5,124 bases of DNA, taken from Spirochaetales bacterium UBA6872 (GTDB lineage Bacteria; Spirochaetota; Spirochaetia; Sphaerochaetales; Sphaerochaetaceae). Positions within the stretch are counted from its first letter, which is position 1; each line of letters starts with the position of its first letter. The position numbers and the translations under genes are program-made. Below the pieces are notes generated by a model. The model made no database searches. It was given only the letters and a program-made list of their open reading frames with translations, and was not told the origin of the DNA. This document shows, one piece after another, positions 1 through 5,076 of the stretch. Where the stretch lies: positions 1-5,124 of the forward strand of contig DKCO01000029.1 of the NCBI GenBank assembly GCA_002452215.1, in the 5' to 3' direction.

Positions 1-63
1 AATGAAGAGATTCCTTCTCATATCGATCTCGCAAAATTTAAGGCCAAAGTACTTCTTCTGTAG
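1..63 (+). CDS. possible C-terminal end of a gene entering from the left
   Basis: Frame 1 is open from the window edge to a TAG at 61-63 and encodes 20 residues (NEEIPSHIDL, then a basic and leucine-rich end). The composition is protein-like, but the stretch is too short to recognise a family, and an open run of this length can occur by chance. No start codon is visible because any start would lie outside the window. It is followed by a T-rich stretch (75-86), which is compatible with a gene end but has no convincing hairpin. Confidence 0.25.
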   Translation, partial: NEEIPSHIDLAKFKAKVLLL

Positions 64-119
64 TGTAGTTCTACTTTTTTGTTTTTCTAAGGGTAAATGT
101 TTCTTTAGCCGTAGGGTAA

Positions 120-743
120 TTGAAGGCTAATGCTCTGGTAAGGAAAAACCTACATCAACAAGCATTTGCAAAACTGTAAAAAATGCAAAGATCCAGTCTC
201 TTAAAAGTTCAAACGAGATTGAGGGAATCATATCTACTGATAGACGAATAGCATAAATCGTGAATCACGGCAGTGCTCCGCTCAATCATTCCGAAATGGA
301 GATTGCGGGCTATAGGGATGTACTTGCTGCTCATTTTGAATTCGATGAAAAGAGAATCCTTGATTTGCATAAGAATATACATCAGATCCATCAGCAGGAA
401 AATACAAAACAGATGACAATGTTATTCTGGAGAAAGATGCATATGGAAACAGAAAGGTAAGCTTTGCTCCTACAAAAGCAAAAGATACGCCAATTAAAAC
501 TTTATTGCAACTCTATATATGTGCTACAAGGAGTTGGATAAGCATTTTGCTTTGCTTGAACATGTAAAAGCAACAAAGGAAAAGAGAATTGAAACAATCC
601 TATTTGATAGCTTGTTGCCTATATCGAAAAAAGAGATTGCTGATCTCTTGCCCGATATCAGCATAACAACAATCGAAAGAACCCTTGGATGGAACTGTAG
701 CGAAAATAGAGACAAATCGCACGCAAAGTATATAAAACGATAG
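120..743 (+). pseudogene. decayed Fic-family gene (type A), catalytic core deleted
   Basis: Pieces of one Fic protein can be read in order across different frames. First, LHQQAFAKL (150-176). After a frame change comes AKIQSLKSSNEIEGIIST (185-238), the N-terminal Fic domain with its (S/T)xxxEG inhibitory helix. After an in-frame TAA at 254-256 the same frame continues with HSEMEIAGYRDVL and ILDLHKN to about 380. A frameshift then leads to AGKYKTDDNVILEKD and NRKVSFAPTKAKDTP (about 388-495). Finally 519-743 encodes CYKELDKHFALLEHVKA and a C-terminal winged-helix-like end (LLPDISITTIERTLGW). The central part that should hold HPFxDGNGR, roughly 100 or more residues, is missing at a junction near 515-520. 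With one nonsense codon, at least two frameshifts and no active site, it cannot make a working Fic enzyme. It is clearly a different subtype from the intact gene at 1107, though of the same overall architecture. Confidence 0.85.
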
Positions 744-941
744 TAACTATCGATTTCGTGATTGTCATAGCCTTAGCATCGCTCATTCGAGTTGGATTTC
801 TGATTGATGAAACAAGTGATGCATGCTATAAGGTGCTCATGGACAACAAACAGCCACCTTTTCAAATTAAAAAAATCATTGATGATATTGCAGAAATTTC
901 AGAACTGATTGGTAGATTTTCCGCTTGCGATCATCTTTCAA
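639..941 (+). repeat. direct repeat, copy 1 (ficA 3' end to ficB 5' end)
   Basis: This 303-bp stretch aligns colinearly with 2352-2654 at roughly 90% identity by eye, with a few small indels (for example 9 bp present here near 718 and absent from copy 2, and 3 bp absent here near 868). It contains the last codons of type-A fic, a palindrome at the stop codon, about 95 bp of spacer and the first codons of type-B fic. Similarity stops sharply at TTTCAA (936-941). A 34-bp block (801-834) immediately before the type-B start is identical in both copies. Confidence 0.9.
738..752 (+). promoter_or_regulatory. palindrome over the type-A fic stop codon (copy 1)
   Basis: CGATAGT-A-ACTATCG is a perfect 7-bp inverted repeat around a single central base, and it includes the TAG stop at 741-743. 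The equivalent site in the second repeat copy (2443-2461) is also a perfect palindrome despite a different centre. With a one-base loop it is a poor RNA hairpin, so a DNA operator is the better guess. The binding protein is unknown. Confidence 0.45.
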
Positions 942-949
942 GCCCATAG
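839..949 (+). pseudogene. truncated 5' fragment of type-B Fic gene
   Basis: The reading frame starting at ATG 839 (AAGG at 830-833) encodes 36 residues (MDNKQPPFQI, then IIDDIAEISELIGRFSA) and matches the N-terminus of the intact Fic protein at 2549. Two residues of the TNK stretch found in the intact gene are altered or lost in frame. After TTTCAA (to 941) similarity ends and a TAG follows at 947-949, so the whole Fic catalytic domain is absent. A GTG at 758 would lengthen the frame, but that region corresponds to untranslated spacer in the intact copy. This is a remnant of a duplicated ficB. Confidence 0.85.
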
Positions 950-1106
950 TGGCCAATATAATTTGCTACAATCGAGGCCTTTTGTTCATATAGTGTCAGA
1001 ATGTATTCCCTTAACATTGCAATACTAATAATGGAATATTCCCTTACTCAATTGACTTTTCCATTACTTTATACAATATTATAAGGGAAATATCGGAGAT
1101 GAGATT
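950..1106 (+). promoter_or_regulatory. upstream control region of the intact fic gene
   Basis: An AT-rich, non-coding stretch. A candidate sigma-70-type promoter has -35 TTGACT (1052-1057) and an AT-rich -10 region: AATATT at 1075-1080 with 17-bp spacing, or TATTAT at 1077-1082 with 19. The -10 is weak, so the exact hexamer is uncertain. The octamer TTCCCTTA lies upstream at 1006-1013 and 1039-1046, and inverted (TAAGGGAA) at 1082-1089, bracketing the promoter. A clear ribosome site, GGAG at 1095-1098, lies 8 bases before ATG 1107. Confidence 0.5.
1006..1089 (+). repeat. three TTCCCTTA boxes (two direct, one inverted)
   Basis: TTCCCTTA occurs at 1006-1013 and 1039-1046 (33 bp apart, about three helical turns) and as its reverse complement at 1082-1089. 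Boxes 2 and 3 sit just outside the -35 and at the likely transcription start, the usual place for repressor operators. The extended forms TATTCCCTTA and TATTTCCCTTA are similar. A fourth box lies at 2154-2161, right behind the gene's stop codon. The motif is short, so some copies could be chance in AT-rich DNA, but four around one gene is notable. Confidence 0.5.
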
Positions 1107-2153
1107 ATGAGAACATTTCATTATTCTGAGATCAAAAATCAAAAGTGGGATTCAGATATCCTCAGCCTGATTGCTGCAATCTATAAAGAAGCAGGCAAAC
1201 AGGAACTGTACCTAAAACAGCGTCCGCAGGAGCTGGAAAAGCTCGTTGAAATTGCTAAAGTGCAGAGTACCGAGGCCTCAAATGCCATAGAAGGTATAGT
1301 GACCACGAATACACGAATCAAACAGCTTGTTGAGGAAAAAACAACGCCCAGGAACCGTGATGAACAGGAGATTGCAGGGTATCGTGATGCGCTGAATATT
1401 ATCCACGAAAGTTTTGATGCTATCCCAATCACGCAAAACTATATCCTACAGCTTCATAAGATTCTCTACAGTCATATGAATAATCCTATGGCTGGCAGAA
1501 CCAAAAGTGTGCAGAATTATATCGGCGCCACATACCCAGATGGTCATGTAGAGACCCTCTTTACGCCTCTTGCGCCATACGAAACAGCCGAAGCACTGGA
1601 CAGGATCTGCGAGGAATATAACCGTGTCATTGGAAATATGGAAGTTGAGCCACTGATTGTCATTCCGATTTTCATCCACGATTTTCTGTGCATCCATCCA
1701 TTTAATGACGGCAACGGCAGAATGAGCCGCCTGCTTACTACGCTTTTGCTCTACAGAAACGGATTTTATGTAGGGAAATATATCTCTTTAGAGGCAAAAA
1801 TCGCAAATAACAAGGATTTGTATTATGATGCGCTCAGGCAAGCGCAGATCGGATGGCACGAAGAAACGGACAACCCGATTGCGTTTATCAAATATCTGCT
1901 GGGCACTATTCTTGCTGCATGCCATGACTTTGAAGACCGCTTTGCTTTGATAGAAACAAAACTGTCGGCACTGGAAATGGTAAGACGCGCAACGCAAAAC
2001 AAAATCGGTCGGTTTACGAAACAAGATATCCGTGAACTTTGTCCTTCTCTGAGCATCAGTTCTGTAGAGGGCGCCCTGCGTAAGCTGGTAGCATCCGGTG
2101 AAGTGAAACGAGAAGGCAAGGGGAAGAATATATGCTATTACAGATTGAAGTAA
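1107..2153 (+). CDS. Fic family protein, intact, class II with C-terminal winged helix
   Basis: A 348-residue protein of usual length for the Fic_N plus Fic architecture. Residues 1-80 form the N-terminal Fic domain with KQELYLKQRP, AKVQSTEASN and the inhibitory-helix motif S58-N-A-I-E62-G63, the (S/T)xxxE(G/N) pattern of class II Fic enzymes, in which the glutamate blocks productive ATP binding. The Fic fold follows, with FTPLAPYET (152-160) in the flap region and the complete catalytic loop H197-PFNDGNGRMSR. The histidine, acidic residue, glycines and arginines needed for catalysis are all present. About residues 290-348 resemble a winged helix (FTKQDIRELCP, SSVEGALRKL, GEVKREGKG). The family usually transfers AMP to a hydroxyl on a target protein in the cytoplasm; the target here is unknown. 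The start is fixed by GGAG 8 bases upstream. It has its own promoter region and probable terminator, so it looks monocistronic. The winged helix and nearby TTCCCTTA boxes make self-regulation possible, but this is inference. Confidence 0.93.
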   Translation: MRTFHYSEIKNQKWDSDILSLIAAIYKEAGKQELYLKQRPQELEKLVEIAKVQSTEASNAIEGIVTTNTRIKQLVEEKTTPRNRDEQEIAGYRDALNIIHESFDAIPITQNYILQLHKILYSHMNNPMAGRTKSVQNYIGATYPDGHVETLFTPLAPYETAEALDRICEEYNRVIGNMEVEPLIVIPIFIHDFLCIHPFNDGNGRMSRLLTTLLLYRNGFYVGKYISLEAKIANNKDLYYDALRQAQIGWHEETDNPIAFIKYLLGTILAACHDFEDRFALIETKLSALEMVRRATQNKIGRFTKQDIRELCPSLSISSVEGALRKLVASGEVKREGKGKNICYYRLK

Positions 2154-2161
2154 TTCCCTTA
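2154..2161 (+). repeat. fourth TTCCCTTA box, directly after the fic stop codon
   Basis: TTCCCTTA starts at the base after the TAA of the intact fic gene. The ten-base form ATTCCCTTAA (2153-2162) is identical to 1005-1014, so the same sequence lies on both sides of the gene. It may be an extra operator, a recombination or insertion scar, or coincidence. Confidence 0.35.
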
Positions 2162-2201
2162 AAACTGGAAGTATCTAATTGAATAAGTATACTAATAAGG
2201 T

Positions 2202-2240
2202 TAAGCATCCATCGAAATGTAGATGCTTATGCCCATTTTT
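2202..2240 (+). terminator. probable Rho-independent terminator of the intact fic gene
   Basis: TAAGCATC (2202-2209) pairs with GATGCTTA (2222-2229). Inside, CAT and ATG can extend the stem around a CGAA loop, with a 2-base bulge. Five T's follow at 2236-2240, after a 6-base gap. It lies about 50 bp behind the stop codon. The gap before the T's and the short T run make it a moderate rather than strong terminator. Confidence 0.5.
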
Positions 2241-2351
2241 AGAAAGGGTAGTGCCTATAGCTTTTTCATTTGGCAATAGCACAGCCGGTAAACGAGTCAA
2301 TGAATGCTCTCCGCGCAGATGACGGCGACAAGGAGAAAGCTATCGACCATC
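2241..2351. other. unidentified spacer between two fic remnants
   Basis: About 110 bp with no counterpart elsewhere in the window. The part from about 2281 is richer in G and C than its surroundings. One frame is open on the plus strand from 2261 to a TGA at 2354-2356 and would contain NALRADDGDKEKAIDHR from ATG 2300. No ribosome site precedes it, and no family is recognised. It may be a scrap of a foreign or lost gene at a recombination junction. Confidence 0.3.
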
Positions 2352-2448
2352 GCTGAATCTTTTGCCAGACATCAGCATAACAACAATCGAAAGAACCCTT
2401 GGATGGAACTGCTCTGAAAATAGGGATGCAAAGTATGTAAAACGATAG
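2352..2448 (+). pseudogene. 3'-end remnant of type-A fic gene (second copy)
   Basis: In the frame ending at TAG 2446-2448 it reads LLPDISITTIERTLGW, then SENRDAKYVKR, nearly identical to the C-terminus of the decayed fic gene ending at 743. Only about 30 codons of the winged-helix end survive. A one-base insertion near 2356 (GAATC against GATC) breaks the frame at its left edge, beyond which similarity ends. It sits immediately upstream of intact type-B fic in the same order as the first remnant pair. Confidence 0.8.
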
Positions 2449-2471
2449 TTTGAAACTATCGATCTCGAGAT
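2443..2471 (+). promoter_or_regulatory. palindrome pair over the type-A fic stop codon (copy 2)
   Basis: CGATAGTTT-G-AAACTATCG (2443-2461) is a perfect 9-bp inverted repeat around one base. It is followed at once by the 10-bp palindrome ATCTCGAGAT (2462-2471). The first is conserved as a palindrome in copy 1; the second is not (ATTTCGTGAT there). The site lies about 90-105 bp before the type-B fic start, where an operator for that gene would be plausible. Confidence 0.45.
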
Positions 2472-2513
2472 TGTCATAGCCTTAACATCGCTCATTTTGA
2501 GTTGGATTTATGA

Positions 2514-2542
2514 TTGATGAAACAAGTGATGCATGCTATAAG
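2514..2542 (+). promoter_or_regulatory. candidate promoter of type-B fic
   Basis: TTGATG (2514-2519), a 17-bp spacer and TATAAG (2537-2542), preceded by TG in extended -10 position, form a good sigma-70-type match. The whole block is identical in repeat copy 1 (804-832). If used, transcription would start at or next to ATG 2549, giving a leaderless or near-leaderless message. The AAGG inside the -10 could instead be a ribosome site served by a promoter further upstream; both cannot apply to the same transcript. Confidence 0.4.
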
Positions 2543-2548
2543 GTACTC

Positions 2549-3538
2549 ATGGAAAAAAAGCAGCCACCTTTTCAAATTACAAACAAAATCATTGATGATA
2601 TTGCAGAAATTTCAGAAATGATTGGCAGGCTTTCCGCTAACAATTATCTTTCAAACAATCCCAATCTGCGACGTATCAACCGCATCCGCACCATTCACGG
2701 CTCGCTTGCTATTGAGCAGAATACGCTGAGCTTGAACGAGGTCACTGCTGTTTTGAATGGCAAGCATGTTCTGGCTCCGCCCAAAGATATTGCCGAGGTC
2801 AAAAATGCTTATGAAATTTACGAGCGCTTAGACGAGCTTGATCCATATTCAGTTGATGATTTGCTGAGAGCTCACGGTGTTATGACACGTGGTCTTGTAG
2901 AAGAATCCGGCATGTTCCGTACTAAGCCTGTTGGTATAGTGGATCAATCGGGACATGTTCTACATTTTGGCGCACTGCCCCAGTATGTGCCTAATCTAGT
3001 CATTGAACTGTTGGATTGGGCAAAGAGAAGTGATTTGCATATGCTGATCCGAAGCTGTGTGTTCCACTATGAGCTGGAGTTGATCCATCCTTTTTCAGAT
3101 GGCAATGGTCGCATTGGAAGGCTTTGGCACACGTTGTTGCTTTCTAAATGGAATCCTGTGTTTGCGTGGTTGCCGATAGAGTCTATTGTTCATGATCACC
3201 AGCAGAAATACTACGATTCCATCAATGCCAGTAACGATGCAGGTGAGTCTACCACGTTCATCGAATTCATGCTCTTTGCCATCAAAGTATCGCTTTTAGA
3301 TGCTATCAATATTGATGGTGCTTTGGGCGATGGAGAAGTGGACAAAAAGGCTCTGCGCTGGAAAAAGATTGAACATTTCCTGCAGACGCATGAGTATATC
3401 ATGAACGCCGATGTGCGGGCGCTGTGCATGGTTTCGGCAGCAACGGCAAATAGGATTTTGTTAGAATTAGTGGAAGATCAGAAACTCACAAGATGCCATG
3501 TAGATAGATACTGGAAATATAAATTTGCTAACAAATAA
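2549..3538 (+). CDS. Fic family protein (type B), intact, with C-terminal winged helix
   Basis: A 329-residue protein from ATG 2549. An ATG at 2510 is in frame and would give 342 residues, but in repeat copy 1 that codon is CTG, while the ATG equivalent to 2549 is kept and has AAGG 5 bases upstream; 2549 is therefore preferred. The N-terminus (PPFQITNKI, then SEMIGRLSA) is typical of this Fic subfamily. IHGSLAIEQNTLSL carries the inhibitory helix S52-x-x-x-E56, with Q rather than G or N after the glutamate. The flap region is MFRTKPVGIVD. The catalytic loop is complete: H180-PFSDGNGRIGR. About residues 272-329 look like a winged helix (YIMNADVRALCMVS, ATANRILLELV). Expected activity is nucleotide transfer, usually AMP, to a cytoplasmic target, which is unknown here. 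It follows a remnant of type-A fic, so it was probably once the second gene of a pair. It converges on the ATPase gene with a 45-bp gap between ends. Confidence 0.92.
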   Translation: MEKKQPPFQITNKIIDDIAEISEMIGRLSANNYLSNNPNLRRINRIRTIHGSLAIEQNTLSLNEVTAVLNGKHVLAPPKDIAEVKNAYEIYERLDELDPYSVDDLLRAHGVMTRGLVEESGMFRTKPVGIVDQSGHVLHFGALPQYVPNLVIELLDWAKRSDLHMLIRSCVFHYELELIHPFSDGNGRIGRLWHTLLLSKWNPVFAWLPIESIVHDHQQKYYDSINASNDAGESTTFIEFMLFAIKVSLLDAINIDGALGDGEVDKKALRWKKIEHFLQTHEYIMNADVRALCMVSAATANRILLELVEDQKLTRCHVDRYWKYKFANK

Positions 3539-3583
3539 ACCAAAGCTGAAGAATTTTGACAATCAATTTTGTTTTTGCGGAAA

Positions 3584-3781
3584 TCAGACAAGCGTGTCAT
3601 CCAGTAGGAAGTCGATGACGTTGATATTGAGAATGCCATTCTCATCATACCAACGCTTACGAATATCATGACGAACAATAATCTTTGGGAAGGAATCGCC
3701 AGTCAACAGAAAAGGCTTATTTTCAGTGATTGCCTTTTCTTCTGTTCCCAATGCATATGCAGACTGAATGTAGGTCTTTTT
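3584..3781 (-). pseudogene. displaced C-terminal end of the DUF4143 ATPase
   Basis: On the minus strand, in the frame next to that of the main ATPase reading frame, 65 codons run from the A-run (plus-strand T's 3777-3781) to TGA at 3584-3586. They read KKTYIQSAYALGTEEKAI, FLLTGDSFPKIIVRHDI and GILNINVIDFLLDD, the usual ending of DUF4143 ATPases. Adding a single A to the run joins this to codon 368 of the ATPase and gives a 433-residue protein of normal family length. No start codon or ribosome site suggests separate translation. Confidence 0.85.
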
Positions 3782-4884
3782 CCACCGGAGGTTGCAATGA
3801 AGTCGATTTTCCTCCCAGTAGGAGTGGCCTTTCCTTTGTTATTTTTCTCATTGTTGTAGATGATACCAATGTCAATAGAGCATTCACGGATCATCAGCTC
3901 ATTGAAAATGATATTTTCCATGATGTGCGTCATTTCTTTCTGTCTAAAGCCGATGCGGGCATTTCTCAGTTCGATGTCCTCAGCGTAATATTTGTTTGGA
4001 TAGTCAAAATAGCTTTTGCCTTTGACATCCCAGCGTTTGCATTCGGTGAAGAGGAAGGAATCCGATAAGTAATCCATATAGGCTTTCACGGTGTTCAAGG
4101 CAAAGATATTTTCCCCATTGCGCTTTTGAACAGTATTGATGATGGATGCAACTTTTGTCGGATTGGTCAGAGAGCCGACAGACGAACATAGCAAATCAAC
4201 AATAGAGGACAGTACATCCCCATGTTTTATCTTCTTCCGCTCCACAATGTCTTTCAGATAAACTTCTGAAAACAGCGATTTCAGATAAGCCATCTTCGCG
4301 CTGTCTGTAGGGCGTGATAGGATTAATGGCATACCGCCATAGAAAGTAAACTCGTCAAAAGCGTCCTGCTTATCGCCACCAACAGCAGAGTAGTATTCAG
4401 CAAAGGAAAGCGGATGCACACGAATCTCATCACTTCTTCCTCTAAACTCAGTAAGTATGTCGGATGACAGCATTTTGGAGTTGCTACCAGTCACATAAAT
4501 GTCCAGGTTGGACAATGACTTCAAATCGTTGAGAGCATCGTAGAAAGTGATCTTCTTGCCGTTTGGATTGTAAGGATTCGGAACTTCATCGGACATCTGA
4601 ATCTCGTCTACAAAGAGATAGTATTCGTCTGTACTGTGTTCTACAATTGCCCTGACATGGGCAACAAACTCCAACGGATTGCGATAGCGAATATCACGTG
4701 TCAAATCCAACTCAAATGACAGTATGTGATCTTCGATAACACCCTTGTTGAGAAGGTAGCTTTTGAAGAGACTTTGAAGCAGATAGGACTTGCCGCATCT
4801 AGAAATTCCTGTGATTACTTTTACCTGACCATCCCACATAAAAGAGATTATTTTCTTCAAATAGCGATCTCGCTTTATTTCCAT
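3703..4884 (-). CDS. AAA_14/DUF4143 family ATP-binding protein, frameshifted near its end
   Basis: The reading frame encodes 393 residues. Walker A is G26-ISRCGKS33, and Walker B is YYLFVDE (88-94) followed by IQM. YVTGSNSKMLS (130-140) is the sensor region, and FRGR (147-150) with HPLSFAEY (157-164) is typical of the family; the C-terminal half is the DUF4143 domain. The start ATG at 4884 has GGAG 8 bases upstream on the minus strand. After residue 368 the sequence leaves the family pattern: 25 unrelated residues follow to a stop at 3703, because one base is missing in a run of five A's. The correct ending lies in the adjacent frame down to 3584. The defect may be a real mutation, a phase-variable run or a sequencing error. 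Genes of this family are common, often mobile, and of poorly known function; a link to the Fic proteins is not shown. It is transcribed towards type-B fic. Confidence 0.88.
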   Translation of the reverse strand: MEIKRDRYLKKIISFMWDGQVKVITGISRCGKSYLLQSLFKSYLLNKGVIEDHILSFELDLTRDIRYRNPLEFVAHVRAIVEHSTDEYYLFVDEIQMSDEVPNPYNPNGKKITFYDALNDLKSLSNLDIYVTGSNSKMLSSDILTEFRGRSDEIRVHPLSFAEYYSAVGGDKQDAFDEFTFYGGMPLILSRPTDSAKMAYLKSLFSEVYLKDIVERKKIKHGDVLSSIVDLLCSSVGSLTNPTKVASIINTVQKRNGENIFALNTVKAYMDYLSDSFLFTECKRWDVKGKSYFDYPNKYYAEDIELRNARIGFRQKEMTHIMENIIFNELMIRECSIDIGIIYNNEKNNKGKATPTGRKIDFIATSGGKRPTFSLHMHWEQKKRQSLKISLFC

Positions 4885-4896
4885 AACCTAAACTCC

Positions 4897-4934
4897 ATTG
4901 AAAACTTAATGGGATTACCATGCTACTTTTCAAT
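4897..4934 (-). promoter_or_regulatory. nested inverted repeat in front of the ATPase gene
   Basis: ATTGAAAA (4897-4904) and TTTTCAAT (4927-4934) are perfect 8-bp inverted copies, and ATGG (4909-4912) with CCAT (4918-4921) is nested within half a base of the same centre. On the minus strand the outer arm holds TTGAAA, a possible -35, but the hexamer 17 bases on (ATTAAG) is a weak -10. The ATPase ribosome site (GGAG, plus-strand 4893-4896) touches the edge. This fits an operator better than a terminator, since no T run follows on either strand. Confidence 0.35.
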
Positions 4935-4991
4935 AGCAAGTATACTCAAATACAAGAAAAAATAGATATCAGCAAAAAAGAACCATTGGGA

Positions 4992-5030
4992 AACTAGTAG
5001 TTTGTAACATCTAAAACTTTAAATATATCA
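4992..5030 (+). promoter_or_regulatory. candidate promoter and palindrome for the right-edge gene
   Basis: AAACTA-G-TAGTTT (4992-5004) is a perfect 6-bp inverted repeat. It overlaps TTGTAA (5003-5008), a possible -35, with TATATC (5025-5030) 16 bases on as a weak -10. A start near 5037 would leave a leader of about 40 bases before ATG 5077. The region is AT-rich, so such matches are easy to find by chance. Confidence 0.3.
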
Positions 5031-5076
5031 ATCTTTATGTTATCCTGGTTTTAGCTTAAAATTAGGAGGCATAGGT

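Larger units (their letters stand above)
2352..2654 (+). repeat. direct repeat, copy 2 (ficA 3' end to ficB 5' end)
   Basis: This is the partner of 639-941, in the same orientation with start points 1713 bp apart. Here the sequence continues beyond the repeat into a complete type-B fic gene, whereas copy 1 is cut off. The two copies bound the intact fic gene at 1107-2153, so homologous recombination between them could remove that gene in one step. Confidence 0.9.

Noticed and set aside
46..86. Possible terminator: AAAGTA and TACTTT with a following T-rich tract
   Set aside because: The stem is only 6 AT-rich pairs around a 20-base loop; too weak to call.
2..130. 42-codon plus-strand frame starting MKRFLLIS
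   Set aside because: No ribosome site is visible (it starts at the window edge), the composition is low-complexity and AT-driven, and it has no recognisable features.
209..391. Minus-strand 60-codon frame
   Set aside because: It lies antisense to recognisable Fic_N sequence and is explained by that coding composition.
758..838. GTG-started extension of the truncated type-B fragment
   Set aside because: The matching region in the intact copy has stop codons in frame (TGA at 2498-2500), so it is spacer, not coding.
942..2351. Insertion sequence or transposon carrying the middle fic gene
   Set aside because: No transposase, terminal inverted repeats or clear target duplication were seen beyond the ten-base ATTCCCTTAA pair.
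3539..3583. Shared terminator between type-B fic and the ATPase
   Set aside because: T-rich sequence is present, but only 4-bp stems can be drawn; no convincing hairpin.
3775..3784. Programmed -1 frameshift in the ATPase
   Set aside because: The site reads GGA AAA AGA, which lacks a full slippery heptamer such as A AAA AAG; five A's are also short for transcription slippage. A mutation or sequencing error is simpler.
3730..4068. 112-codon plus-strand frame
   Set aside because: It is antisense to the ATPase, has no ribosome site or family features, and is a shadow frame.
4726..4965. 79-codon plus-strand frame across the ATPase start
   Set aside because: It is antisense to the Walker A region and its upstream DNA, with no sign of being a real gene.
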